Below are positions 1 through 8,391 of a stretch of DNA of 64,000 nucleotides, piece by piece. The position numbers were made by a program, and so were the translations under genes. The stretch comes from JBPRGH01 sp051418055 (GTDB lineage Bacteria; Bacteroidota; Bacteroidia; Cytophagales; Cyclobacteriaceae). Each line of letters starts with the position of its first letter. The first letter of the stretch is position 1. The notes under the pieces are model-generated. The model was not told the DNA's origin and did not search any database. It saw only the letters and a list, made by a program, of their open reading frames with translations. Where the stretch lies: the NCBI GenBank assembly GCA_051418055.1, contig JBPRGH010000139.1, forward strand, positions 62,001 through 126,000, read 5' to 3'.

Positions 1-78
1 AAGAAATTAACCTGATGTTATAAGTATCAGCCTTAAAATCGGTAATTTCGCATTTTATTATATAATATCAATTTTTAA

Positions 79-1578
79 ATGAAGCTTTACGAGAAATACC
101 CAATTTTCATTCATAACTCATTAAGCGATCAAAAGGAAAAATTCGAACCCATACATCCTGGACGAGTAGGATTGTATGTCTGCGGGCCTACTGTATACAG
201 CGATGTGCATCTTGGGAATGTCCGTACTTTCCTTCATTTTGATGTTATATACCGATATTTTAAATACCTCGAATATAAAGTTCGATATGTGCGTAATATA
301 ACCGATGTTGGCCATCTTGAAAGTGATGCCGATGAAGGTGAAGATAAAATAGCCAAAAAAGCCCGCCTCGAGCAGATAGAGCCAATGGAGGTAGTACAGC
401 AGTACACTAATGGATTTCATGATGTCCTTAATCAATTCAACATACTTCCTGTGAGCATTGAACCAACAGCCACCGGACATATCCTCGAGCAAATTGAAAT
501 GGTGCAGGAGCTTATCGATAAAGGTTATGCTTATGAGGTGAATGGCTCGGTATATTTTGATGTGAGCAAATACAATGAAAAGCATAACTACGGGAAATTA
601 TCCCGGCGTAATATAGAAGATATGCGCGAGAGTGGCCGTGCCCTTGACAGCCAGGACGAAAAGGAGGATAAGGTGGATTTTGCTGTCTGGAAAAAAGCCT
701 CCCCTTCTCATATTATGAGGTGGAACAGTCCATGGGGAGAAGGATTTCCAGGCTGGCATCTGGAATGTACAGTAATGAGCACAAAGTACCTTGGAGATCA
801 GTTTGATGTTCATGGAGGTGGCCTTGACCTTAAATTCCCCCATCACGAATGTGAGATAGCACAATCTGTCGGCGCCAAAGGCAAAGAGCCGGTAAAATAC
901 TGGATGCATACAAATATGCTTACCGTTAATGGGCAGAAAATGTCTAAATCTTTAGGGAATTCTTTTTTACCAAGAGAATTAGTTGCCGGAAGCCATGAGC
1001 TGCTTGATAAAGGATACAGTCCAATGGTAGTACGTTTTTTCATGCTCCAGTCGCATTATTCAAGCACACTTGATTTTTCGAATGATGCTTTAAATGCTGC
1101 AGAAAGAGGTTATAAGCGCTTGATGGAAGGATATTCAGCCAGTAAACAAATTACTTATGCTGCAGGTAAAATAGAACCCGAAAAAGAAGAAGAAGCAAAT
1201 AATTGGATCAGCGGCCTGTTTGAAAATATGAGTGATGATTTTAATACTGCAAAAACATTAGCTGTATTATTTGATATCACAAGCTTTATCAATAGCATAA
1301 AAGGTAAAACGCTGGCTCCGGGAATAATTAAAGAGGAAACCTTTAACGAATTAATACTCCGTTACCAGGAATTCATTACTGAAGTTTTAGGACTGGAAGA
1401 AGAATCAGAGCGACATGACGAATTGCTGGATGAAGTAATTAAAGTGCTGATCAAATTACGTGAAGAGGCAAGGCTTCAAAAAAATTATGCCCTGTCTGAC
1501 AAGATCAGGGATGATTTAAAAGAAAGAGGTGTTGTCCTTAAAGACAGCAAAGAAGGCACAGATTACAGCCTGGAATAA
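79..1578 (+). CDS. cysS: Cysteinyl-tRNA synthetase
   Basis: Class I aminoacyl-tRNA synthetase that charges tRNA-Cys with cysteine in the cytoplasm. The 499-residue length is close to the usual ~460-500. Visible motifs: HLGN at residues 44-47 (HIGH signature), KMSKS at 287-291, and probable zinc ligands Cys35 (in YVCGPTVY), Cys230, His255 and Glu259. The C-terminal part carries the DALR-like helical region and anticodon-binding tail. The ATG at 79 is the only sensible start. A TAATTTCG hexamer-like -7 box lies at 43-50, without a clear -33 element. yidD begins directly after the stop codon, so the two are cotranscribed. Identification is by family motifs and is secure. Confidence 0.98.
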   Translation: MKLYEKYPIFIHNSLSDQKEKFEPIHPGRVGLYVCGPTVYSDVHLGNVRTFLHFDVIYRYFKYLEYKVRYVRNITDVGHLESDADEGEDKIAKKARLEQIEPMEVVQQYTNGFHDVLNQFNILPVSIEPTATGHILEQIEMVQELIDKGYAYEVNGSVYFDVSKYNEKHNYGKLSRRNIEDMRESGRALDSQDEKEDKVDFAVWKKASPSHIMRWNSPWGEGFPGWHLECTVMSTKYLGDQFDVHGGGLDLKFPHHECEIAQSVGAKGKEPVKYWMHTNMLTVNGQKMSKSLGNSFLPRELVAGSHELLDKGYSPMVVRFFMLQSHYSSTLDFSNDALNAAERGYKRLMEGYSASKQITYAAGKIEPEKEEEANNWISGLFENMSDDFNTAKTLAVLFDITSFINSIKGKTLAPGIIKEETFNELILRYQEFITEVLGLEEESERHDELLDEVIKVLIKLREEARLQKNYALSDKIRDDLKERGVVLKDSKEGTDYSLE

Positions 1579-1806
1579 ATGTGGCTACTGAAGAAGATAC
1601 TAATTTTTCCCATTAAGATCTACCAATGGACATTATCTCCCCTGCTGGGGCAAAACTGCAGGCATATTCCAACCTGTTCACATTATACCGTAAAAGCTAT
1701 TGAGGTCTGGGGTCCTTTTAAAGGGCTTTGGATGGGCCTTAAGAGGATCTCACGCTGCCATCCCTGGGGCACAAGCGGTTATGACCCGGTGCCAGAGAAA
1801 GAATAA
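1579..1806 (+). CDS. yidD: Membrane protein insertion efficiency factor YidD
   Basis: Small (75 aa) inner-membrane-associated protein of the YidD family, which assists YidC-dependent membrane protein insertion. The amphipathic N-terminus (KKILIFPIKIYQWTLSPLLG) and the family core CRHIPTCSHYTVKAIE, followed by RISRCHPW and GYDPVP, are all present with the conserved cysteines. The ATG directly abuts the cysS stop (TAA-ATG), so translation is probably coupled. In many bacteria yidD sits next to rnpA, yidC or rpmH; here it is attached to cysS, away from the ribosomal L34 locus. Confidence 0.95.
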   Translation: MWLLKKILIFPIKIYQWTLSPLLGQNCRHIPTCSHYTVKAIEVWGPFKGLWMGLKRISRCHPWGTSGYDPVPEKE

Positions 1807-1835
1807 TCCTCGTTTAAAATGAAGATTATTGAGGT

Positions 1836-1925
1836 GGGCGATTGTATCGCCCTGAAAAATTAAAGCTTATTGGTTACAACAGCGTTACAAACGCTGGTCT
1901 CGCACGCCACTCGTTTATAAGCGAG
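1836..1925. other. Three consecutive GC-rich stem-loops between convergent genes
   Basis: Three short perfect or near-perfect inverted repeats follow each other: GGGCGAT-TGT-ATCGCCC (1836-1852), CAGCGTT-ACA-AACGCTG (1880-1896) and CTCGTT-TATA-AGCGAG (1910-1925). The terminator at 1941-1976 comes next. The stretch is richer in G+C than its surroundings. It could be a structured 3' UTR, a small RNA or a dispersed repeat; a partly similar sequence lies near 2700-2735. No protein is evident. Confidence 0.45.
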
Positions 1926-1940
1926 GTCGAATGTTCAATA

Positions 1941-1976
1941 AAAAAGCCTGAAAACATTTATTTTTTCAGGCTTTTT
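1941..1976. terminator. Bidirectional intrinsic terminator
   Basis: AAAAAGCCTGAAAA pairs with TTTTTTCAGGCTTTTT across a short loop. A-runs and T-runs on both sides allow it to end cysS-yidD on the plus strand and the DUF4168 gene on the minus strand. Confidence 0.85.
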
Positions 1977-1996
1977 ATCATTTTTCAATTTCAACT

Positions 1997-2473
1997 TTAA
2001 TTACCTCTCTCACTCAGTATCTTATTTACATCTTCCTGAACCTTAGGGCTTTTCTGGTATCCAATTAAAATCGCCTGGTAAGTCTCAGGCTTAATATCTT
2101 CATCTTCAATTGCAGAAATAATCTTCTTTTGTTTCTCCTGAGTTTGCTTAATTATCTCCTGGGCAGCATTATTGAAAGAAACCATCTCTTCCTGTGTAGC
2201 ATCCAGTTCTTTATTCGGATCCTGGTGAGTCTGGACCATTTCATTAAATTCATCAACGGTAAATCCTTCATCTTCAATTGCACTGATCATTTTCTTTTCG
2301 CTTTCTTTTTCTATTTCAATGATCTTCTCATTAGCATCTACAAAAGCAGTTAATTCTTTCTCTGAAAAATCTTCTCGCACCTGTTGCTGTTGCTGGGCAA
2401 AGGCATTAGAAAAAGACAGTGTGAAAAGAAATATTAGTGCCCAGAGGCTATTTGTTTTATTTATATTTTCCAT
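1997..2473 (-). CDS. DUF4168-like secreted protein
   Basis: 158-aa exported protein with a signal peptide (hydrophobic residues 11-25, cleavage after SNAFA). The mature part is acidic and helical and fits the DUF4168 type, judged by the FSEKELTAFVDANEKI opening; the function of that family is unknown. The mature protein is an internal duplication: KKMISAIEDEGFTVDEFNEM is echoed by KKIISAIEDEDIKPETYQAI about 60 residues later. It stands alone, converging on yidD. Function is not inferable beyond a periplasmic helical protein. Confidence 0.7.
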   Translation of the reverse strand: MENINKTNSLWALIFLFTLSFSNAFAQQQQQVREDFSEKELTAFVDANEKIIEIEKESEKKMISAIEDEGFTVDEFNEMVQTHQDPNKELDATQEEMVSFNNAAQEIIKQTQEKQKKIISAIEDEDIKPETYQAILIGYQKSPKVQEDVNKILSERGN

Positions 2474-2917
2474 ACGATTAATATTTTGATGTATTTAATT
2501 AACCGGAGGAAACAGTCATAGTTATTTATTAATTAATTAAAGTTATGGACAAAGCAGGTTTAACAGCAGTATAAAAAAGCAAAAAGAAGTTTATTAATTG
2601 AGGTACGGTTAACTAATTTTTAAGATCCTCCTGTTTTTAAAGAGAATCCCAAAGAGGATTATATAAAGATTAAAGAAGTTTGATCACGTTATAATTGCTA
2701 ATTCGCCCGTCACTCGTTACCACCGAGGATGATAGGCGAGTAGAAATTTACCGTCAAAGCGGGAAGAAACAAATTAGGCGCAAATTTGATTTTAAATTTC
2801 ACTTCTTGATGTTCTATAGAAGATGAAGATCAGAACTGTACCTGTAAAAACTTCGATATTGAAAATTATAATTGGCCTTCAGCTTATTATAAGCCGAAGG
2901 CGTTAATTATAATCTTA
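2474..2917. other. 444-bp gene-free stretch
   Basis: No coding region is supported on either strand. It presumably holds the minus-strand promoter of the DUF4168 gene near 2474-2560. A GC-rich patch at about 2700-2735 resembles part of the 1899-1930 hairpin region (shared CACTCGTT and CGAGG). A long imperfect palindrome lies at 2865-2913. The rest is AT-rich with nothing recognisable. Confidence 0.5.
2865..2913 (-). terminator. Hairpin downstream of the outer-membrane protein gene
   Basis: Near-palindrome built from GGCCTTC-AGCTTAT facing ATAAGC-CGAAGGC, with flanking ATTATAATT and AATTATAAT extending the stem. It lies 5 bp beyond the stop of the minus-strand barrel gene. It probably acts as a transcript end or RNA-stabilising stem, although the T-run is poor. 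Confidence 0.5.
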
Positions 2918-3601
2918 TTACTCCTCTCCCTTCCCATTTTTCAAAAAATATTGAACGCCTATTGAAAAGGTGTTAAAATTAAGATTTAAGCCATACCTGG
3001 AAGTTGAATCTTTCAATTCTTCAGCCGTACCATCTTCTATTCTTGTGTTTTTTTGAAATGAGTAATAAATCCCACCCAAACCACTTCTTAAAGCCCATCG
3101 GTTGGAAATGAAATAGCTGAGACCCGGTGAAATATTTATGCTATAATAAAAATCCGATGTTTCATAATCATCCCACTCAAGATAATCATAATTAGATTTT
3201 CCAAACCCAATCCTACTTTGTAAAGAAGCTGTTAAAAACAACTTATCTTTTATTTCAATAAATTTTGTTAAAAATGGGCTAATAAAGAAGCTGTTGGAAA
3301 CGCTTTCATAAGATGTGTTCCAGGGAAATGTACCTGTATGCACTTGAGTATAATCATATTTATCATGTCTGTAAGAAATGCCTATACCAAGCATTAAATT
3401 ATCTTTTATAGAGTAACCAAAAAATGGATGCAGTGCAAATAAGCTGCTTTCGCTTTCAGAATTTACATTCGGATTTATACTTTCGCTGTTGGAACCACTT
3501 AAATGAAAACTTCCCCCCACGAACATCGCCCCTTGCTGGAGTTGGGCATGAATTTGAAGGCTAAAGGTGAGCGCCAGGACAAGAATTAAATACTTTTTCA
3601 T
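2918..3601 (-). CDS. Outer-membrane beta-barrel protein
   Basis: 227 aa with a signal peptide (MKKYLILVLALTFSLQIHAQ, cleavage before LQQG). The mature protein has alternating polar/hydrophobic strands with aromatic girdle residues (FFGYSIKDNLMLGIGISYRH, YYSINISPGLSYFISNRWAL, FSIGVQYFL), typical of small eight-strand porin-family barrels of Bacteroidota. It probably sits in the outer membrane. No transport substrate can be deduced. It is a lone gene with a hairpin just after its stop. The C-terminal strand ending in VQYFLKNGKGEE lacks a classical terminal Phe. Confidence 0.75.
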   Translation of the reverse strand: MKKYLILVLALTFSLQIHAQLQQGAMFVGGSFHLSGSNSESINPNVNSESESSLFALHPFFGYSIKDNLMLGIGISYRHDKYDYTQVHTGTFPWNTSYESVSNSFFISPFLTKFIEIKDKLFLTASLQSRIGFGKSNYDYLEWDDYETSDFYYSINISPGLSYFISNRWALRSGLGGIYYSFQKNTRIEDGTAEELKDSTSRYGLNLNFNTFSIGVQYFLKNGKGEE

Positions 3602-3801
3602 AAGGTTGACATTTAGTTTAAAATTGAATTAAGGTAATTGAAGATGCTAAAATTAAATTTTTTATACAAAAGATCACATTAGTAATTTCCTCAATACCTG
3701 TCCTATTAATTGATATTATTCATAATCAGAAGGAACATCTGTCATATTAAATACTGCTTTAAGAGCTCAAATTAGCATCAGTATAACTCAATGATAAGGC
3801 T

Positions 3802-4890
3802 ATGAAGACCCTCATAATTCTGCTTCTTGTATTCCATGGCATCATTCATTTTTTTGGTTTTTTACAGGCGTATAAGATCCATGGTTTTAATAAAATAACC
3901 GCACCAATATCAAAAACGGCGGGGATTTTATGGCTTACTGCCCAATTAATGTTTCTGGCTACGGCAACAATTTTGTTACTGGATTTCAGCTGGTGGTGGC
4001 TGCCCGGTATTATCGCAGTTATTTTTTCGCAAATTCTATTGATCAAATGGTGGAAAGATGCCCGTTATGGTACGATAGCAAATTTACTTATCGTTACTGC
4101 TGTGCTGATTAGTTTTTTTACATGGAGGTTTGAAAGGCAGTATTTAAATGATGTCACTGAAGGGATAAAGCGATCTTTTACTCTTAAAGAGGACCTGCTA
4201 ACTGAAAATGACCTTAACCATCTGCCGGAACCTTTACAAAAATACTTAATTTATGCAGGCGCTCTAAATAAACCTAAAGTGCATTCTTTCAGGGTGGTTT
4301 TTAATGGAGAGATGAGAAGTAAAGAAAATGACTGGTTTTCATTCACTTCTGAGCAATATAACTTCCTTGATGAAAAAGATCGTCTGTTTTTTATGAAAGC
4401 TAAAGTGAAAAATATTCCGGCACATGGATATCATGCTTATAAAGATGGTGATGCCAGCATGAAGATCAAATTACTGTCCATTTTCCCAGTTATAAATATC
4501 AATAGCCAGGAATTGCTCGAGGCTGAAACAGTTACCTTATTTAATGATATGTGCCTTTTAGCTCCATCCACCCTAATTGATAAGAGCATCCGATGGGAAG
4601 AAATTGACCCTTATACAGTTAAAGGCATTTTCACCCATAATGGAATAACAGTATCTGCCATTTTGTTATTTAACAGCGAAGGAAGATTATTAAATTTTAT
4701 CTCTGACGACAGATATGACATTTCAGGATCTAGAGCTGAGAAAATCAGGTTTTCCACTCCTGTCAAAGATTATAACCATTTCAATGGCTATTACCTCTGT
4801 ACATATGGCGAGGCGATCTGGCATTATCCGGAAGGTGAGTTTGTTTACGGAAAATTTAACGTAAGAGATATTAGCTATAATGTAAAGTAA
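3802..4890 (+). CDS. DUF6544 family membrane-anchored protein
   Basis: 362 aa. Four hydrophobic helices occupy roughly residues 3-20, 42-62, 66-86 and 90-107. A soluble domain of about 250 residues follows, opening LPEPLQKYLIYAGALNKPKV, the usual opening of DUF6544 proteins. That domain is LolA-like by its likely beta fold (inference). The likely role is envelope or lipid related, but no function is established. It is a single gene, convergent with the following lipoprotein gene. Confidence 0.7.
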   Translation: MKTLIILLLVFHGIIHFFGFLQAYKIHGFNKITAPISKTAGILWLTAQLMFLATATILLLDFSWWWLPGIIAVIFSQILLIKWWKDARYGTIANLLIVTAVLISFFTWRFERQYLNDVTEGIKRSFTLKEDLLTENDLNHLPEPLQKYLIYAGALNKPKVHSFRVVFNGEMRSKENDWFSFTSEQYNFLDEKDRLFFMKAKVKNIPAHGYHAYKDGDASMKIKLLSIFPVININSQELLEAETVTLFNDMCLLAPSTLIDKSIRWEEIDPYTVKGIFTHNGITVSAILLFNSEGRLLNFISDDRYDISGSRAEKIRFSTPVKDYNHFNGYYLCTYGEAIWHYPEGEFVYGKFNVRDISYNVK

Positions 4891-4917
4891 GAATGAATGA
4901 ATTCATGATAAATTAGA

Positions 4918-5529
4918 TTATTTATGTAGTATAACTTTTTCACTTATAGCCTCAAATTGTACCTGGTCTTCTAATATATAGATCAGCTTAAATTGATATT
5001 CTCCCGTAGCTTTTGCTGATTCCTCTTTAAGTTTAACTTCAAAATAATCTAAACTTATTCCCTCTTTATTATCAGAAATATATTTTGATAATGGCTGAGG
5101 GTCTACTGTCGAAAAATAATATGTATTATTTACTAAAATAATATCATTTATTGTGTCATTAGCCAAATAGCTTTCATTGTAATCTCGTAAGGTTACTACA
5201 TATAATGTATCAATACCAGTTTTGGATCCTCCCTCACCCGGTCCAATACAACTTTCCGCATAAAGATTTGCCCCTGCTGAATTTTTTATATAGGCATGAT
5301 AATCGACCTCGAATGCAGCACGTAAGTAGTATTGATCCCAAAAAACAGATTCATTTTCAGTAACAGAAGCCCATGGTTCAGAGTCATTACCAGTATATTG
5401 GGTATGGTATGTAACTATATCAATTATCTTAAAATAAGGTGTTGTAGTATTATCACAATGATTTATACATGATATTATTGGCAATATGAAAATTACCAGA
5501 ATGGTAATTAGGACAACCTTTAGGCTCAT
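4918..5529 (-). CDS. Hypothetical lipoprotein
   Basis: 203 aa. The N-terminus is a hydrophobic signal with lipobox PIIS-C (Cys21), so it should be lipid-anchored. The mature domain is beta-rich (YFKIIDIVTYHTQY, WDQYYLRAAFEVDYHAY, GEYQFKLIYILEDQ) with a Cys-containing AESCIGPGEGG loop. I do not recognise the family. It is monocistronic and convergent with the DUF6544 gene. Confidence 0.65.
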   Translation of the reverse strand: MSLKVVLITILVIFILPIISCINHCDNTTTPYFKIIDIVTYHTQYTGNDSEPWASVTENESVFWDQYYLRAAFEVDYHAYIKNSAGANLYAESCIGPGEGGSKTGIDTLYVVTLRDYNESYLANDTINDIILVNNTYYFSTVDPQPLSKYISDNKEGISLDYFEVKLKEESAKATGEYQFKLIYILEDQVQFEAISEKVILHK

Positions 5530-5615
5530 GATTTTTGCAGTTAAAATTGCAATTCTTTTGTAATTAAAAGTACTACATTTTAAACAATTCTTTAATTAAA
5601 GCCTATTAAAAATGA

Positions 5616-5646
5616 TTGTATGATCCTGATAGAATCAGTACCTTTG
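5616..5646 (+). promoter_or_regulatory. Bacteroidota-type promoter for the ACMSD gene
   Basis: TTG (5616-5618), a 20-bp spacer and TACCTTTG (5639-5646) match the housekeeping TTG-N20-TAnnTTTG consensus of Bacteroidota. Its position excludes the in-frame TTG at 5616 as the start codon of the downstream gene and supports the ATG at 5667. Confidence 0.75.
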
Positions 5647-5666
5647 CAGGATTAACTATTTCGCCT

Positions 5667-6680
5667 ATGCTTAAAATTGATATGCACACGCACATCATTC
5701 CGGAGAGAATGCCAAACTGGACGGAAAAATTTGGTTATGGCGATTTTATTTACCTCCAGCATCACCGCCAAGGTTTTGCTAAAATGATGAAAGGAAATCA
5801 GTTTTTCCGTGAGATCAAGGAAAACTGCTGGGATCCTGAGGTGCGTATTGAAGATTATGCCCGCTTCAACACACAGGTGCAGGTTATTTGCACAATACCC
5901 GTAATGTTCTCTTATTGGGCTCGCCCGGAGGACACGCTGGAACTTGCTCGATTCCTCAATGATGATATAGCAGAAACTGTAGCTAAATATCCAAAAAATT
6001 ATATAGGACTTGGCACCCTTCCCATGCAGGATACAGAGTATGCTGTTAAAGAGCTCGAAAGATGCAAAAATGAACTTGGATTAAAAGGTATACAGATAGG
6101 CTCTAACGTAAATAATATAAATCTCAACGAAGGAAGGTTCTTCCCTATTTTTAAAGCCTGCCAGGAGCTTGATATGGCAGTTATGGTTCACCCATGGGAA
6201 ATGATGGGCATGAAGCACATGTCACGTTACTGGCTACCCTGGCTTGTTGGAATGCCCGCAGAAACGTCACGGGCTATATGTTCCATGATCTTTGGCGGAG
6301 TCTTCGAGCGGCTGCCAGACCTTCGTGTAAATTTTGTGCATGCCGGAGGTTCATTTTTACCCACTATTGGTCGCGTGGAGCATGGTTTTAACTGCCGTCC
6401 GGATCTTGTGGCCATTGATAATAACGAAAATCCAAGGAATTATCTGGGCAAATTTTGGGTTGATTGTATTACGCACGATCCAAGGATGTTAGAGTATGTG
6501 CTGGAGGTTCAGGGTTCCAAAAGAGTAACTTTAGGCTCTGATTATCCTTTTCCCCTCGGAGATCTTGAGATCGGTGCATTTATAGAAAAGATGAACCTTG
6601 ACGATGCAGTTGTGGAAGATATTTTTTGTAATTCTACATTAGAATGGCTTAATATTTCAAAAGAGCAGTTTTTAGATTGA
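5667..6680 (+). CDS. 2-amino-3-carboxymuconate-6-semialdehyde decarboxylase
   Basis: Amidohydrolase-superfamily decarboxylase (ACMSD) of the kynurenine pathway. It turns the 3-hydroxyanthranilate ring-cleavage product into 2-aminomuconate semialdehyde, steering tryptophan carbon to glutaryl-CoA instead of quinolinate. From the ATG at 5667 it is 337 aa, the family length, and begins MLKIDMHTHIIPERMPNW with the metal-binding H-x-H at residues 7 and 9. Other metal or active-site segments are VMVHPWEMMG, VNFVHAGGS and LGSDYPFPLG. An in-frame TTG 17 codons upstream belongs to the promoter. The next gene overlaps its stop. Tryptophan dioxygenase and glutaryl-CoA dehydrogenase of the same route lie at 53-55 kb; kynureninase and other steps are not here. 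Confidence 0.92.
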   Translation: MLKIDMHTHIIPERMPNWTEKFGYGDFIYLQHHRQGFAKMMKGNQFFREIKENCWDPEVRIEDYARFNTQVQVICTIPVMFSYWARPEDTLELARFLNDDIAETVAKYPKNYIGLGTLPMQDTEYAVKELERCKNELGLKGIQIGSNVNNINLNEGRFFPIFKACQELDMAVMVHPWEMMGMKHMSRYWLPWLVGMPAETSRAICSMIFGGVFERLPDLRVNFVHAGGSFLPTIGRVEHGFNCRPDLVAIDNNENPRNYLGKFWVDCITHDPRMLEYVLEVQGSKRVTLGSDYPFPLGDLEIGAFIEKMNLDDAVVEDIFCNSTLEWLNISKEQFLD

Positions 6681-7279
6681 AAAAGATCATAATAATATTT
6701 TTAATGGCGTGGTCACCTGTGGTTTTAGCTCAGGAGAATGACCTTTTGCGTGATATTGAGATGTCTAAAAAGGCAGAATGGGACCGATATCTGGAGTCAG
6801 TTTTCCGTGAAACCCGTCAAGGGAATTATGAAGCAGCAGATATTAAATACCGCGAAATATTTGCCAATATCTCCAAAGTATCGTCTGACCTTTGTTTTTA
6901 TTTTGGTAAAAACTCTTATTTCATTGATAAATACTATCAAAGTATTGACTGGCTTAATAAATATATTGAGCTTAAAGGAACGGGAGGAAAATATTTTAAT
7001 GAAGCCAAACAATTGATAGAGCTAAATAAAACTGCCTTAAAAGCTCAAAAAACTCAGGATGCAGTCGCAGCTAAGGAGATCCTATCTCAGGATTATACCA
7101 TTGACTGTGGTCCCTCCGGAAAAATAAAGTGCCCGGTATGTGAAGGAGAAACGGTGATAATTAAAAAGTCCTTTTTCGGTGATCAATATACTACCTGCAA
7201 CTTCTGCAATAAAAACGGCGTACTGACCTGTGATGAATACAACAAACTTCTTCGCGGAGAATTAAAAAATAATCAATAG
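6677..7279 (+). CDS. Secreted protein with TPR-like helices and a DnaJ-like zinc ribbon
   Basis: 200 aa, unrecognised family. Starting at TTG 6677, which overlaps the ACMSD stop, gives a proper signal peptide (MKKIIIIFLMAWSPVVLAQ); the ATG at 6704 would lose the lysines. The mature part has a helical, TPR-like region (YEAADIKYREIFANIS, YYQSIDWLNKYIEL). It ends in a four-cysteine ribbon, CPVCEGE...CNFCNKNGVLTC, like the CxxCxGxG repeats of DnaJ. Function unknown. The overlap suggests cotranscription with the ACMSD gene, which need not mean a shared pathway. Confidence 0.65.
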   Translation: MKKIIIIFLMAWSPVVLAQENDLLRDIEMSKKAEWDRYLESVFRETRQGNYEAADIKYREIFANISKVSSDLCFYFGKNSYFIDKYYQSIDWLNKYIELKGTGGKYFNEAKQLIELNKTALKAQKTQDAVAAKEILSQDYTIDCGPSGKIKCPVCEGETVIIKKSFFGDQYTTCNFCNKNGVLTCDEYNKLLRGELKNNQ

Positions 7280-7300
7280 ATCATTAATCTACCAAACCAA

Positions 7301-7340
7301 AAACTACAAACTTTAAACTTTAAACTCTAAACTTTAAACT
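7301..7340 (+). repeat. Tandem AAACTTT heptamer array
   Basis: Nearly six phased 7-bp units (AAACTAC, AAACTTT, AAACTTT, AAACTCT, AAACTTT, AAACT) end 11 bp before the trhO start. A degenerate array of the same heptamer precedes trpE on the other strand (49233-49271). Such arrays can gain or lose units; any regulatory effect is conjecture. Confidence 0.7.
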
Positions 7341-7351
7341 ACCTGTATAGC

Positions 7352-8380
7352 ATGCAACTATATAACAGAGTAAACGGAAAAGAGCTTAGAAAAAAGCTCG
7401 AGCAAGATACGGAACCCAGAGTTACCCTATCTTTTTATAAGTATTATAATATAGCTGATCCCAAATCCTACCGCGATCAGCTTTTTATCGATTTCAACAA
7501 GCTCGGAGTGTTGGGACGCATTTACCTTGCCCATGAAGGTATTAATGCCCAGATCAGTGTACCTGAGAGAACGTGGGAAGATTTACAGGCCTTCATTCAA
7601 CAGGATAATGACCTCAGTGGCGTACGTTTGAATATAGCTATTGATGATAACGGAAAAAGCTTTTTTAAGCTTAAGATCCTTATACGCAATAAAATTGTGG
7701 CAGATGGTTTAAACGATAAAACCTTCGATGTTACTAACAGGGGTATTCATTTATCTGCTGAAGACTTTAACAGGATAGCCGAGGACCCCAATACCATTGT
7801 TATTGACATGCGCAACCACTATGAGAGTGAGGTGGGCCATTTCCAGAATGCGGTTTTACCCGATGTGGATACTTTTCGTGAAGCACTTCCTGTTGTAGAA
7901 GATATGCTTTCTGATAAAAAAGATAGAAATATCGTCATGTACTGCACCGGAGGCATACGATGCGAGAAAGCCAGCGCTTATTATAAACACAAAGGATTTA
8001 AAAACGTATATCAGCTGGAAGGCGGTATAATCGAATACGCGAGACAGGTAAAAAGCAAAGGTCTTGAAAATAAATTTATAGGTAAAAATTTTGTCTTTGA
8101 TGAGCGTTTAGGAGAGCGTATCAGCCAGGAGATTATCAGTAAGTGCCATCAGTGTGGAGAGGCATGTGATGATCATACCAATTGTAAAAATGATGGCTGT
8201 CACCTGCTATTCATCCAGTGTGCAAAGTGTGCTGAAGAATTTAACGGCTGCTGTTCTGCTGAATGTAAAGAAATTGTGGCCCTGCCTGATGAAGAACAGA
8301 AAAATATTAGAAAAGGGATAAATAAAGGCCGCCAGGTTTATAAAAAAGGCAGGAGCGAAAAGTTACTTTTTAAGAAATAA
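7352..8380 (+). CDS. trhO: tRNA uridine(34) hydroxylase TrhO (rhodanese family)
   Basis: 342 aa. TrhO (formerly YceA) makes 5-hydroxyuridine at the tRNA wobble position using molecular oxygen. The N-terminal acylphosphatase-like domain (about 20-110) has the LGRIYLAHEGINAQISVP segment. A rhodanese domain (about 135-230) carries catalytic Cys198 in YCTGGIRCEKAS. The C-terminal cysteine-rich tail (CHQCGEACDDHTNC...CHLLFIQCAKC...CCSAEC) is typical of the family. The ATG at 7352 follows the heptamer array. mog starts 11 bp downstream. Confidence 0.95.
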   Translation: MQLYNRVNGKELRKKLEQDTEPRVTLSFYKYYNIADPKSYRDQLFIDFNKLGVLGRIYLAHEGINAQISVPERTWEDLQAFIQQDNDLSGVRLNIAIDDNGKSFFKLKILIRNKIVADGLNDKTFDVTNRGIHLSAEDFNRIAEDPNTIVIDMRNHYESEVGHFQNAVLPDVDTFREALPVVEDMLSDKKDRNIVMYCTGGIRCEKASAYYKHKGFKNVYQLEGGIIEYARQVKSKGLENKFIGKNFVFDERLGERISQEIISKCHQCGEACDDHTNCKNDGCHLLFIQCAKCAEEFNGCCSAECKEIVALPDEEQKNIRKGINKGRQVYKKGRSEKLLFKK

Positions 8381-8391
8381 GCATATATATA

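Noticed and set aside
143..146. DEFD in place of DEAD (helicase at 40351-41655, residues 143-146) as a sign of inactivation
   Set aside because: The Asp and Glu needed for catalysis are kept; other motifs are intact. Coordinates here are protein residues.
1819..1863. 14-codon ORF after yidD
   Set aside because: It spans a hairpin arm and has no repeated codons or terminator pairing that would suggest a leader peptide.
5616..5666. TTG start 17 codons upstream of the ACMSD start
   Set aside because: The TTG and following TACCTTTG form the promoter; family proteins start at MxxIDMHTH.
6011..6016. TGGCAC inside the ACMSD gene as a sigma-54 promoter
   Set aside because: No GC at -12 in the right spacing and it is within a coding region.
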